From positions 62,001 to 126,000 of the forward strand of contig NZ_JAOEBG010000014.1 of NCBI RefSeq assembly GCF_029836165.1: 64,000 nt of DNA. Reading direction: 5' to 3'. Below, piece after piece: positions 9,556-18,044 of this stretch. Position 1 is the stretch's first letter; each line of letters opens with the position of its first letter. Below the pieces are notes generated by a model, which saw nothing but the letters and a program-made list of their open reading frames with translations, did not search any database and was not told the DNA's origin. The position numbers were made by a program, and so were the translations under genes. Source of the DNA: Pseudomonas sp. GD04091. Its GTDB lineage: Bacteria; Pseudomonadota; Gammaproteobacteria; Pseudomonadales; Pseudomonadaceae.

Positions 9556-9668
9556 GCCAGCCGCCCAGCAAATAACTAAAGTGAATATTTAAATCAAATA
9601 ACATTCTTTGACGCTATATGTAACAACCCGCTAAAACCGAGCCCTGATCCCCGCACCAGAGCCCGAGC

Positions 9669-10652
9669 ATGGACCTCCGCCAACTGCGCTATTTCATCGC
9701 CCTCACCGAATACCGCAGTTTCGTCCGCGCCGCCGAAGCCATGGGCATCACCCAGCCCGCGTTCAGCCGCGCCATCCAGAACCTCGAGCAGACCTTCGGC
9801 TGCGCGCTGGTCGATCGCGCCAACAAGGCACTGCCGCCGACACCCGAGGGCCAGGTGGTGCTGCAGCACGCCCGCCGCCTGGTGCAGGGCGCCGCGCAGT
9901 TGAACAATGAGGTCCTGCAGATGACCAAGCTCGATGCCGGCGAACTGCACTTCGGTTGCGGTCCGGCCCTGGCCGTGCGCCTGGTGCCCCAGGCCCTGCA
10001 GCACTTCATCGCGACTCACCCGGGTATTCGCAGCGCCTTGCTGGTGGACAATGCCGAACGCCTGGGCCAAGCCCTGCGCCGCGAGCAGATCGAGTTCTTC
10101 GTCGATGACGTGCGCCCCTTCGAGGCCGACCCGAATTTCCACACCGAACCATTGACCCCACGTCCCGGCTTGTTCTTCTGCCGTCCCGGCCATCCGCTGT
10201 TGGCCAAGGACAGCCTGTCGACCAACGACCTGTTCGCCTATCCGCTGGCCAGCGCCCTGCTCGCCCCGGGCGTGCGCAAGCGCCTGGCCAACCTCAGCGG
10301 GCGCAGCGATTTCACTCCGCACCTGCAGACCGAGCATCTTGCCGTGCTGCGCAGCGTGGTGCTGGCCAGCGACGCCATCGGCACCGCCAGCGAAGAAGCC
10401 GTGAGCGAGGACCTGGCCACCGGCCACCTGGTACGCCTGCACTGGCGCAACCTGCCCCCGGGCCTGGAAGTGCTGAGCGTGCGATGCGGGGTGATCAGCC
10501 GCAGCGGCTATCGCCTGTCGCCGGCGGCTCGGGCGATGATCGATACCCTGGTCAGCCTGGATGCCGCCCCATCGCCCGCAGACGCGGCGCGTCGACAATC
10601 TCCACCTCGCCATAGCCCAGGCGCACCACGCCGGACTGCTCGAGGTTCCTGA
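9669..10652 (+). CDS. LysR-family transcriptional regulator
   Basis: DNA-binding regulator of unknown target. It is 327 aa. An N-terminal winged HTH (residues 1-60, LRQLRYFIALTEYRSFVRAAEAMGITQPAFSRAIQNLEQ) is followed by a LysR substrate-binding domain (about 90-295). The last 30 residues are Pro/Arg-rich (SPPRHSPGAPRRTARG) and lie in the overlap with the convergent Crp-like gene, so the natural C-terminus could be a late extension. It sits 190 bp after the porin on the same strand. No catabolic operon is divergent from it, so its regulon cannot be guessed. Confidence 0.88.
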   Translation: MDLRQLRYFIALTEYRSFVRAAEAMGITQPAFSRAIQNLEQTFGCALVDRANKALPPTPEGQVVLQHARRLVQGAAQLNNEVLQMTKLDAGELHFGCGPALAVRLVPQALQHFIATHPGIRSALLVDNAERLGQALRREQIEFFVDDVRPFEADPNFHTEPLTPRPGLFFCRPGHPLLAKDSLSTNDLFAYPLASALLAPGVRKRLANLSGRSDFTPHLQTEHLAVLRSVVLASDAIGTASEEAVSEDLATGHLVRLHWRNLPPGLEVLSVRCGVISRSGYRLSPAARAMIDTLVSLDAAPSPADAARRQSPPRHSPGAPRRTARGS

Positions 10653-11238
10653 GGATCTGGTTGATGGTCTGACGTGACAGCGACAGCATCAGCGCCAGCT
10701 GCTCCTGAGAGACCTGCAGCCGCCACTGGGCGACATCGCGTTCGCCGTAGCCTTCGGCCATCTGCAACAAACGCTGCGCCACCCGCGGCGCGGCGGCCAG
10801 CAGGCTCTGCTGCTCCAGGGCGACGAACACCCAGCGCAGTTTTTGGCTCATCAAAAGGGCCAGGTCGCGCCAATGGCGGGGCTCGCCTGCCAGCCACTCG
10901 AGAAGCGGCGCCTGGGGGATCCACAGCAACCGCGTCGCGCCCTCGGCGAAAGCGTCATGGGTGCGCGGCTGGCCATCGAACAGACTGATCTCGCCGAACC
11001 AGTGCGGCGACTCGACCAGCGTCAGCAATGCCTCCTTGCCCTCGCTGCTGACCGCACCGACACGCATCGCCCCTTCGAGCACCGCGTACAGGCCGCAAGG
11101 CGCATCGCCGCGCTGGAACAGGCATTGCCCTGGCGCCAGCTCACGCGGACGAGCCAAGGCCAGCAGGCTATCCTGAACGGTAACGGGCAATTGCCGGAAC
11201 CACTGGCCATGCACAAGCTGGGTACGCGGGTCGAGCAT
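10552..11238 (-). CDS. Crp/Fnr-family transcriptional regulator
   Basis: Cyclic-nucleotide-binding-fold regulator, 228 aa from the chosen ATG at 11238, which has a GCGAGG Shine-Dalgarno 5-6 nt upstream. A longer frame to 11310 lacks one. The cNMP-binding beta-roll (about residues 25-120, with SPHWFGEISLFDGQPRTHDA) is followed by a dimer helix and a C-terminal HTH (SQEQLALMLSLSRQTINQIL). No Fnr-type Cys cluster is present, so an Fe-S oxygen sensor is unlikely. Its 3' end overlaps the convergent LysR gene by 101 bp. It is divergent from the Mpo1-like gene, 91 bp away. Confidence 0.9.
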   Translation of the reverse strand: MLDPRTQLVHGQWFRQLPVTVQDSLLALARPRELAPGQCLFQRGDAPCGLYAVLEGAMRVGAVSSEGKEALLTLVESPHWFGEISLFDGQPRTHDAFAEGATRLLWIPQAPLLEWLAGEPRHWRDLALLMSQKLRWVFVALEQQSLLAAAPRVAQRLLQMAEGYGERDVAQWRLQVSQEQLALMLSLSRQTINQILRNLEQSGVVRLGYGEVEIVDAPRLRAMGRHPG

Positions 11239-11329
11239 GGTGCCTCGCAAAGCGGACTCTGTCGGCCAGGCGACAGACGACGATGGAAGAACGGGGCAAG
11301 CTGCGCTCACCCCTGATGGAGGAACAACA

Positions 11330-11854
11330 ATGAAAAACCTCGTCGAACACCTGAGTCAATACGCGGCCTATCACCGCGATCCACGCAACATCGCCACCCA
11401 CTTCATCGGTATTCCGCTGATCGTGCTGGCGGTGACCATCCTGCTGTCGCGTCCCGGTTGGGACGTGGCGGGTCTCTGGCTGTCACCGGCGCTGCTGCTG
11501 GCGGGCTGGTCGGCGTGGTTCTACCTGCGCCTGGACCTGCGCTTCGGGCTGGTGATGGGCCTGCTGCTGGGGTTGTGCCTGTGGGCCGGACAGGCGCTGG
11601 CCGTCCAGGGCACCGGCGTGTGGTTGAGCGCCGGACTGGGCGCGTTCGTGGTCGGCTGGATCATCCAGTTCGTCGGGCACTGGTACGAAGGGCGCAAGCC
11701 AGCATTCGTCGATGACCTCAGCGGGCTGATCATCGGGCCGCTGTTCGTGGTGGCGGAGCTGGCGTTCATGGCCGGGCTGTGCCCTGAGTTGAAAAAGGCC
11801 GTGGAGGCCAATGCCGGGCCGGTGGCCATCCGCCAGAAGAAAGCGGCGATCTAA
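11330..11854 (+). CDS. Mpo1-like/DUF962 integral membrane protein
   Basis: 174 aa with four to five hydrophobic segments and the family start (LVEHLSQYAAYHRDPRNIATHFIG), plus a second His-containing segment (QFVGHWYEGRKPAF). The yeast homologue Mpo1 is a Fe(II)-dependent dioxygenase that shortens 2-hydroxy fatty acids. The conserved HxxxxxxxHxxG and GHxxE/H-type histidines seen here fit that family. ATG 11330 has a GGAGGAA Shine-Dalgarno 6 nt upstream. It is divergent from the Crp-like regulator, which may control it. The bacterial role is inferred only from the family. Confidence 0.85.
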   Translation: MKNLVEHLSQYAAYHRDPRNIATHFIGIPLIVLAVTILLSRPGWDVAGLWLSPALLLAGWSAWFYLRLDLRFGLVMGLLLGLCLWAGQALAVQGTGVWLSAGLGAFVVGWIIQFVGHWYEGRKPAFVDDLSGLIIGPLFVVAELAFMAGLCPELKKAVEANAGPVAIRQKKAAI

Positions 11855-11867
11855 CCAGAAGAGTCAG

Positions 11868-11968
11868 GGGCCGCTGCGCGCCCCATCGCGACACAAGGCC
11901 GCTCCCACAGGGGTTTGCACAGGCCTGTGGGAGCGGCCTTGTGTCGCGATGGGCTGCGCAGCAGCCCC
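11868..11968. repeat. Large REP inverted pair between Mpo1-like gene and pcaC
   Basis: Two nearly perfect arms of about 40 bp (11868-11912 and 11925-11968) share the GACACAAGGCCGCTCCCAC core and form a long hairpin. It lies between two converging genes, a usual REP location, and could act as a transcription barrier. Confidence 0.9.
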
Positions 11969-11977
11969 GGCAATCTC

Positions 11978-12379
11978 TCAAGTCACCTGAGTGCGCGACT
12001 CCACCCCCAGCTCATCCCACACCGACTCGGCCAGGTGGAAGGTGGCATTGGCCGCTGGAATCCCGCAGTAGATCGCGCTCTGCATGATCACCTCCTTGAT
12101 CTCTTCCCGCGTCACGCCATTGTTGGCCGCCGCGCGCAGGTGCAGCTTGAGTTCTTCGTTGCGGTTCATGCCGATCAGCATGGCGATGGTGATCAGGCTG
12201 CGGGTGTGCCGTGGCAATCCCGGGCGCGTCCAGATATCGCCCCAGGCATGCCGGGTGATCATCTCCTGGAACTCGCCATTGAAGTCATTGAGTTTTTCCA
12301 GGCTGCGGTCGACATGGGCATCGCCCAGCACCGCGCGGCGCACCTGCATGCCCGCCTCGTAGCGTTGTTTCTCGTCCAT
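11978..12379 (-). CDS. pcaC: 4-carboxymuconolactone decarboxylase
   Basis: Decarboxylates gamma-carboxymuconolactone to beta-ketoadipate enol-lactone in protocatechuate breakdown. It is 133 aa, matching the usual size of about 130, all helical, with the AhpD/CMD-type core (EEIKEVIMQSAIYCGIPAANATFHLAES) and the conserved HAWGDIWTRPGL segment. The start at 12379 (MDEKQRYEAG) has an AGGAG motif 8 nt upstream. The longer frame to 12448 runs into pcaD. It is the last gene of the pcaIJFTBDC operon, 10 bp after pcaD, and is followed by a REP pair. Confidence 0.96.
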   Translation of the reverse strand: MDEKQRYEAGMQVRRAVLGDAHVDRSLEKLNDFNGEFQEMITRHAWGDIWTRPGLPRHTRSLITIAMLIGMNRNEELKLHLRAAANNGVTREEIKEVIMQSAIYCGIPAANATFHLAESVWDELGVESRTQVT

Positions 12380-12389
12380 CGGATGCTCC

Positions 12390-13181
12390 TTAACGGGCCA
12401 GCAGGAAGTCGAGCACCCGGCGGCTGAACGGCGCGCCGATCTCGACATTGGACAGGTGCGCGGCAGGGAACTCTACATAAGCGGCACCGAGGATGCCGGC
12501 CTGCATGAAGCGGCCGTGCTCGGGGGTGGTGACCGCGTCGGCGGTGCCGGCGACGATCAGGGCCGGCACTTGGATGCGGTTGAGCTGGTCCCGGAAGTCG
12601 GCATCGCGGACCGCGCCGCAGTTGGCCGCGTAGCCCTCGGGCGAGGTCTGCGCCAGCATCTGGCAGATGCGCTGGGCCTGGTCCGCCTCGGCAGCGGCGA
12701 AGGCCGGGGTGAACCAGCGGGCGGTGGACGCATCGCGCAGATCGCGCATGGCCTGCTGGCCGCCCTTGAGCACGGTATCGATGCGGCTGTTCCACACCTC
12801 GTCGTTGGCGATTTTCGCCGCGGTGTTGCACAGGGTCAGGCTGAGCAGGCGGCTGCCGGCATTGATGCCCAGCCACTGACCGATCAGGCCACCCATGGAC
12901 AGGCCGACGAAGTGGGCCTTTTCGATATCCAGTGCATCGAGCAGCGCCAGTACGTCTTCACCCAGCTGGTCGATGCTGTAAGGCCCCTCGGTGACCAGCG
13001 ATGCACCATGGCCACGGGTGTCGTAGCGCAGCACGCGCAAATGTTCGGCCCACACCGGGATCTGGATATCCCACATGTGCAGATCGGTGCCCAGCGAGTT
13101 GGACAGCACCAGCACCGGCGCATCGGCCGGACCGTCGAGTTGGTAATGCAGTTCGCCATCGGCCAGTTGCACGTGCGCCAC
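12390..13181 (-). CDS. pcaD: 3-oxoadipate enol-lactonase
   Basis: Hydrolyses beta-ketoadipate enol-lactone to beta-ketoadipate. It is 263 aa with an alpha/beta-hydrolase fold. Visible features are the oxyanion-side strand (LVLSNSLGTDLHMWDIQIP), the nucleophile elbow GLSMGGLIGQ (Ser), an acid after strand 7 (VAGTADAVTTPEH) and the catalytic His region (AAHLSNVE). I choose the GTG at 13181 because GAAGGAG lies 6 nt upstream and it gives the family length. The upstream ATG would overlap pcaB. The gap to pcaB is 11 bp. Confidence 0.95.
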   Translation of the reverse strand: MAHVQLADGELHYQLDGPADAPVLVLSNSLGTDLHMWDIQIPVWAEHLRVLRYDTRGHGASLVTEGPYSIDQLGEDVLALLDALDIEKAHFVGLSMGGLIGQWLGINAGSRLLSLTLCNTAAKIANDEVWNSRIDTVLKGGQQAMRDLRDASTARWFTPAFAAAEADQAQRICQMLAQTSPEGYAANCGAVRDADFRDQLNRIQVPALIVAGTADAVTTPEHGRFMQAGILGAAYVEFPAAHLSNVEIGAPFSRRVLDFLLAR

Positions 13182-13192
13182 AGCGGTCTCCT

Positions 13193-14545
13193 TCAAGCAG
13201 TGAATCGTTGATGTTCGGCCACCGCCCGCGCCACCCACACACGGGCCTGGCCGAGGTAGTGGGTCGGATCGAGCAGGCGGTCGAGTTCGTCGCTGGACAG
13301 TTCGGCAGCGACCTGCGGCTCGTCACCCAGCACGGCACGCAGGTGCCGCCCCTCGGCCACGGCGCGCTGACAGCATTGCTCCAGCAGGTGATGGGCACGG
13401 TCGCGGCCAAGACGCTGGGCAAGCACGATGCTGACCGCCTCGGCCAGCACCAGGCCTTGGGTAAGGTCGAGGTTGCGGCGCATGCGCGCGGCGTCCACCT
13501 GCATGCCCTCGGCGATCACCTGGGCCTGGCGCAAGGCGCCGGAGACCAGGCAGCAGATATCCGGCAGGGTTTCCCATTCGGCGTGCCACAGCCCAAGGCT
13601 GCGCTCGTGCTCCTGGGGCATGGCGGCGAACAGCGTCGACAGCAGCCCCGGCACGCGGGTGGCGGCGCCGATCAGCACCGCCGCGCCTACCGGGTTGCGC
13701 TTGTGCGGCATGGTCGAGGACCCGCCCTTGCCGGGCGCCGCAGGCTCGAACAGTTCGCCCGCCTCGGTCTGCATCAGCAGGCTGACATCGCGGCCGAACT
13801 TGCCCAGGCTGCCGGCAATGAGGCCCAGCACCGAAGCGAATTCCACCAGGCGATCGCGCTGGGTGTGCCAGGGCTGCTCGGGCAAGCTCAGCTGCAACTG
13901 CTCGGCCAGTGCCTCGGCTACCGGCAACGCCTTGCTGCCCAGCGCCGCCAGGCTGCCCGACGCCCCACCGAACTGCAGCACCAGCAGACGCGGGCGCAGC
14001 TCCTTGAGGCGTTCGCGATGCCGGGTCAACGCACCCAGTACGCCGGCCAGCTTCATCCCGAGAGTCACCGGCGTTGCGTGCTGCAGCCAGGTACGCCCCA
14101 CCAGGGGCGTGTCGGCATGGTGCAGCGCCTGACGTGCAAGGGTATCGGCCAGCTTGCCGAGGTCGCGCTCGATCAAGGCCAAGGCATCGCGCAGTTGCAG
14201 CACCAAGCCGCTGTCCATCGCATCCTGGCTCGTCGCCCCGAGGTGCACGTAGCGCTCGGCCTCGGGCACGCCACTGGCGACCACCTTGCCCAGCGCCTTG
14301 ACCAGCGGGATGGCCGAGTTGCCGGCAGTGGCAATGGCCTCGGCCAGGGCACCGACCTCATAGCGCTCGGCCTTGCAGGCCGCCTCGATGGCCACCACCG
14401 CCGTGTGCGGCACCAGCCCGGCAGCCGCCTCGGCACGCGCCAGCGCTGCCTCGAAGTCGAGCATGCCCTGCAACCGGCCACGGTCGGAAAAGACCTCGCG
14501 CATGGCCGGCGCGGTGAAGTAGGCATCGAACAGCTGGTTGCTCAT
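13193..14545 (-). CDS. pcaB: 3-carboxy-cis,cis-muconate cycloisomerase
   Basis: Forms gamma-carboxymuconolactone from 3-carboxymuconate. It is 450 aa and belongs to the fumarase/aspartase (lyase 1) superfamily, with the signature loop GKGGSSTMPHKRNPVGA at about residue 270 and the N-terminal helical VFSDRGRLQGMLDFEAALARA. ATG 14545 follows pcaT by 9 bp on the minus strand, consistent with the same operon. Confidence 0.96.
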   Translation of the reverse strand: MSNQLFDAYFTAPAMREVFSDRGRLQGMLDFEAALARAEAAAGLVPHTAVVAIEAACKAERYEVGALAEAIATAGNSAIPLVKALGKVVASGVPEAERYVHLGATSQDAMDSGLVLQLRDALALIERDLGKLADTLARQALHHADTPLVGRTWLQHATPVTLGMKLAGVLGALTRHRERLKELRPRLLVLQFGGASGSLAALGSKALPVAEALAEQLQLSLPEQPWHTQRDRLVEFASVLGLIAGSLGKFGRDVSLLMQTEAGELFEPAAPGKGGSSTMPHKRNPVGAAVLIGAATRVPGLLSTLFAAMPQEHERSLGLWHAEWETLPDICCLVSGALRQAQVIAEGMQVDAARMRRNLDLTQGLVLAEAVSIVLAQRLGRDRAHHLLEQCCQRAVAEGRHLRAVLGDEPQVAAELSSDELDRLLDPTHYLGQARVWVARAVAEHQRFTA

Positions 14546-14554
14546 GCAACGTCC

Positions 14555-15844
14555 TCAATGGTCATGGTGCAGGTACGCCGCCTGCTTCGGCAGACGCAGG
14601 CTGAACAGGAAGGCCACCGCCATCATGGCGGTCACGTACCAGTAGAAGGTGTTCTCCATGCCCATGGCTTTCAAGCCCAGGGCCACGTATTCGGCCGAGC
14701 CGCCGAACACCGCGTTGGCCACGGCATAGGCCAGCCCGACACCCAGCGCCCGGACCTGCGGCGGGAACATCTCGGCCTTAACCAGGCCGCTGATGGAGGT
14801 GTAGAAACTGACGATGCACAGCGCCAGGGTCACCAGCACGAAGGCCATGAACGGACTGCTCACGGTCTTCAGCGCCATCAGCAGCGGAACGGTGAAGATC
14901 GTCCCCAGGGCGCCGAACAGCAGCATCGAATTGCGCCGCCCGATCCGGTCGGACAGCATGCCGAACACCGGCTGCAGGATCATGAACAGGAACAGCGCGC
15001 CGGTCATCACGAAACTGGCGCTCTTGGCATTCATCCCCGCGGTGTTGACCAGGTACTTCTGCATGTAGGTGGTGAAGGTGTAGAAGATCAGCGAACCACC
15101 CGCGGTGTAGCCCAGCACGGTGATGAAGGCGGCGGCATGGTTGCGAAACAGCCCGCTGATGCTGCCGGCGTCCTTGTCCTGGCGGGTCTCGGCGCTGCTG
15201 GTCTCCTTCAGCGAGCGGCGCAGCATCAGCGAGATCAGCGCGGCGATCGCGCCGACCACGAATGGGATGCGCCAGCCATAGGCGCGCAGTTCTTCTTCCG
15301 TGAGCAGTTGCTGCAGGATCACCACCACCAGCACCGCCAGGAGCTGGCCGCCGATCAGGGTGACGTACTGGAACGAGGCGAAGAAGCCGCGCTGGCCACG
15401 CAGGGCCACTTCGCTCATGTAGGTGGCGGTGGTGCCGTACTCGCCGCCCACCGACAGGCCCTGGATCAGCCGCGCCACCAGCAGCAGGGCCGGCGCCCAG
15501 GTGCCGATGCTGGCGTAGGTGGGCAGGCAGGCGATGATCAGCGATCCGCCGCACATCATCAGCACCGAGATCATCAGCGAATTCTTGCGCCCGTGGCGGT
15601 CGGCCAGGCGGCCGAAGATCCAGCCGCCGATGGGGCGCATCAGGAAGCCGGCGGCGAATACCCCGGCGGTGTTGAGCAGCTGGACCGTGGGGTCGTCGGA
15701 GGGGAAGAAGGCCGGGGCGAAGTAGATGGCACAGAAGGCATAGACATAGAAGTCGAACCATTCCACCAGGTTGCCCGACGAGGCGCCGACGATGGCGAAG
15801 ATGCGCTTGCTGCGTTCTTCGCCGGTGTAATAGCTGGAAGTCAT
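14555..15844 (-). CDS. pcaT: MFS dicarboxylate transporter (PcaT, metabolite:H+ symporter)
   Basis: Proposed uptake of beta-ketoadipate or related dicarboxylates. It is 429 aa with 12 hydrophobic segments and the MHS-family signatures SSGNLVEWFDFYVYAF (TM1) and GRLADRHGRKNSL (loop 2-3). The start at 15844 has AGGAG about 10 nt upstream. The frame continues to 16045 only through REP DNA, which was excluded. It lies between pcaF and pcaB, with a REP pair in the 218-bp gap on the pcaF side. Translation of the segments fits KgtP/PcaT-type proteins. The exact substrate is inferred from the operon. Confidence 0.92.
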   Translation of the reverse strand: MTSSYYTGEERSKRIFAIVGASSGNLVEWFDFYVYAFCAIYFAPAFFPSDDPTVQLLNTAGVFAAGFLMRPIGGWIFGRLADRHGRKNSLMISVLMMCGGSLIIACLPTYASIGTWAPALLLVARLIQGLSVGGEYGTTATYMSEVALRGQRGFFASFQYVTLIGGQLLAVLVVVILQQLLTEEELRAYGWRIPFVVGAIAALISLMLRRSLKETSSAETRQDKDAGSISGLFRNHAAAFITVLGYTAGGSLIFYTFTTYMQKYLVNTAGMNAKSASFVMTGALFLFMILQPVFGMLSDRIGRRNSMLLFGALGTIFTVPLLMALKTVSSPFMAFVLVTLALCIVSFYTSISGLVKAEMFPPQVRALGVGLAYAVANAVFGGSAEYVALGLKAMGMENTFYWYVTAMMAVAFLFSLRLPKQAAYLHHDH

Positions 15845-15921
15845 GGTGTTTTCACTCCTGGGGGTCACTGCAAAGTCTAGACATACCCAGTAACAATCTC
15901 GTTCCCTGCCGGACACGGTTC

Positions 15922-16041
15922 CCTGTAGGAGCGGCCTTGTGTCGCGAAGGGGCTGCGTAGCAGCCCCGGCGACTTTCGCGTTGGAACAAAGGTCTTGGGG
16001 CCGCTCTGCGGCCCTTTCGCGACACAAGGCCGCTCCTACAG
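15922..16041. repeat. REP inverted pair inside the pca operon, between pcaF and pcaT
   Basis: Two arms (15922-15967 and 15996-16041) share CTGTAGGAGCGGCCTTGTGT and its complement. A REP pair within an operon can change mRNA stability, separating expression of pcaIJF from pcaTBDC. That effect is inferred. Confidence 0.9.
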
Positions 16042-16062
16042 ACAATCACGTCATGCCTGCGA

Positions 16063-17265
16063 TCAGACCCGCTCGATGGCCAGCGCCAACCCTTGCCCGA
16101 CACCCACGCACATGGTCGCCAGCCCCTTGCGTCCACCGCTCCTCTCCAGCTGATGCAACGCCGTCAGCACCAGCCGCGCCCCGCTCATGCCCAGCGGATG
16201 CCCCAGGGCAATCGCACCGCCATTGGGATTCACCTGCGGTGCATCGTCCGCCACGCCCAGCTCGCGCAGTACCGCCAGCCCTTGGCTGGCGAAGGCTTCA
16301 TTGAGCTCGATGACATCGAAATCCGCCACCGCTAGCCCCAGCCGCTCAGTCAACTTGCGCACCGCCGGCACCGGGCCAATGCCCATCAGCCGAGGTGCGA
16401 CACCAGCGCTGGCCATGCCCAGCACCCGGGCACGCGGGGTCAGACCGTGCTGCTTCACCGCCTCGGCCGAGGCCAGGATCAGAGCCGCCGCGCCGTCGTT
16501 GACACCCGAGGCATTGCCCGCGGTGACCGTCTTGTCCGGACCGTTGACCGGCTTGAGCTTGTTCAGTGCCTCCAGGGTGGTCTCCGGGCGCAAGTGCTCG
16601 TCACGCTCGACCACGGTCTCGCCCTTCTTGTGGACGATACGCACCGGCACGATCTCTTCGGCGAAAAAGCCTGCGGCCTGCGCGGCGGCGGCCTTCTGCT
16701 GGCTGCGCAGGGCGAAGGCGTCCTGGTCGGCACGCGACACCTGGTAATCGTCGGCGACGTTGTCGGCGGTCTCGGGCATCGAGTCGACGCCGTACTGCGC
16801 CTTCATCGACGGGTTGACGAAACGCCAGCCGATGGTGGTGTCCTCGAGCTTCATGTTGCGCGAATAGCCGCTCTCGGCCTTGCCCATCACGAACGGTGCG
16901 CGGGACATCGACTCGACGCCGCCGGCAATGGCCAACTCCATCTCGCCGCTGGCGATGGCGCGGAAGGCAGTGCCGATGGCGTCCATGCCCGAGGCACACA
17001 AGCGGTTGAGGGTCACCCCCGCGACATTTTGCGGCAGGCCGGCCAGCAGCAGCGCCATGCGCGCCACGTTGCGGTTGTCTTCGCCGGCCTGGTTGGCGCA
17101 GCCGAAGAACACTTCGTCGAGCTGGTCCCATCGCACTGTCGGGTTGCGCTCGATCAGCGCCTTGAGCGGCACCGCCGCCAGGTCGTCGGCGCGCACGCCG
17201 GCCAGGGCGCCGCCGAAGCGGCCGATGGGGGTGCGGATGGCGTCGCAGATGAATACGTCACGCAT
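16063..17265 (-). CDS. pcaF: 3-oxoadipyl-CoA thiolase
   Basis: Splits beta-ketoadipyl-CoA into succinyl-CoA and acetyl-CoA, the last pathway step. It is 400 aa, a type II thiolase with the acyl-accepting Cys in NRLCASGMDAIGTAF (about residue 90), the GGVESMSRAP signature, and the C-terminal active-site motifs GGAIALGHPLGMSGAR and CVGVGQGLA. Its ATG overlaps the pcaJ stop by one base (TGATG), so the two are translationally coupled. Confidence 0.97.
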   Translation of the reverse strand: MRDVFICDAIRTPIGRFGGALAGVRADDLAAVPLKALIERNPTVRWDQLDEVFFGCANQAGEDNRNVARMALLLAGLPQNVAGVTLNRLCASGMDAIGTAFRAIASGEMELAIAGGVESMSRAPFVMGKAESGYSRNMKLEDTTIGWRFVNPSMKAQYGVDSMPETADNVADDYQVSRADQDAFALRSQQKAAAAQAAGFFAEEIVPVRIVHKKGETVVERDEHLRPETTLEALNKLKPVNGPDKTVTAGNASGVNDGAAALILASAEAVKQHGLTPRARVLGMASAGVAPRLMGIGPVPAVRKLTERLGLAVADFDVIELNEAFASQGLAVLRELGVADDAPQVNPNGGAIALGHPLGMSGARLVLTALHQLERSGGRKGLATMCVGVGQGLALAIERV

Positions 17266-18044
17266 CAGGCTTCTCCTGCCGTCTGGCCGTGGGCAGCGGC
17301 GGTGCGGGCTTCGAGGTCGCGCAGGGCGGTCAGTTCGACGTCGCTCGGCGCGGCAGTTTCCTGCACGTCGTCGGCGAAACGGATCGCCCAGCCGGTGGCG
17401 GCGATGATCTGCTCGCGGGTGACGCCCGGGTGGATCGAAGTGACCACGAACTCATGGGTGCCCGCTTCCGGTTCCATGATGCACAGGTCGGTGATGATGC
17501 CGACCGGCCCCTCACCGGGCAGGCCCAGACGCTTGCGCGAATCACCGCCTTCGCCGTGACCGACCGAGGTGATGAAATCGAGCTTGTCGACGAAGGCGCG
17601 CGGCGACTGCTTGAGGATGATCAGCACCTGCTTGGCGGAGCCGGCGATTTCCGGCGCTCCGCCGGCGCCCGGCAGGCGGGTCTTCGGTGCATGGTAGTCG
17701 CCGACCACGGTGGTGTTGATATTGCCGAAGCGGTCGACCTGGGCGGCGCCGAGGAAACCGACATCGATGCGCCCGCCCTGCAGCCAGTAGCGGAAGATCT
17801 CGCCGGTCGGCACCACGGTGTCGGCGGTTTCGGCCAGCTCGCCATCACCGATGGACAGCGGCAGCACGCTGGGCTTGGCGCCGATCGGGCCGGATTCGTA
17901 GATCAGCACGACATCGGGCGACGAGGTCAGGCGCGCCAGGTTGGCGGCCTTCGACGGCAGGCCGATGCCGACGAAGCACACGGCGCCGTTGCGCAGGCGA
18001 CGGGCGGCGGCGACGGTCATCATTTCGGAAGTGGAGTAGCTCAT
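17265..18044 (-). CDS. pcaJ: 3-oxoadipate CoA-transferase subunit B
   Basis: Beta subunit of the succinyl-CoA:3-oxoadipate CoA-transferase. It is 259 aa, family I CoA-transferase. The conserved glutamate (IYESGPIGAKP) that carries the CoA thioester is visible at about residue 50, followed by GGRIDVGFLGAAQVDRFGNINT. It overlaps pcaI by 4 nt (ATGA) and pcaF by 1 nt. The AtoA/CatJ-type alternative is excluded by the pca context. Confidence 0.95.
   Translation of the reverse strand: MSYSTSEMMTVAAARRLRNGAVCFVGIGLPSKAANLARLTSSPDVVLIYESGPIGAKPSVLPLSIGDGELAETADTVVPTGEIFRYWLQGGRIDVGFLGAAQVDRFGNINTTVVGDYHAPKTRLPGAGGAPEIAGSAKQVLIILKQSPRAFVDKLDFITSVGHGEGGDSRKRLGLPGEGPVGIITDLCIMEPEAGTHEFVVTSIHPGVTREQIIAATGWAIRFADDVQETAAPSDVELTALRDLEARTAAAHGQTAGEA

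Noticed and set aside
13001..15880. 959-codon frame on the plus strand across pcaB/pcaT
   Set aside because: Antisense shadow of the pca genes; translation is Gln/Arg/His-rich noise.
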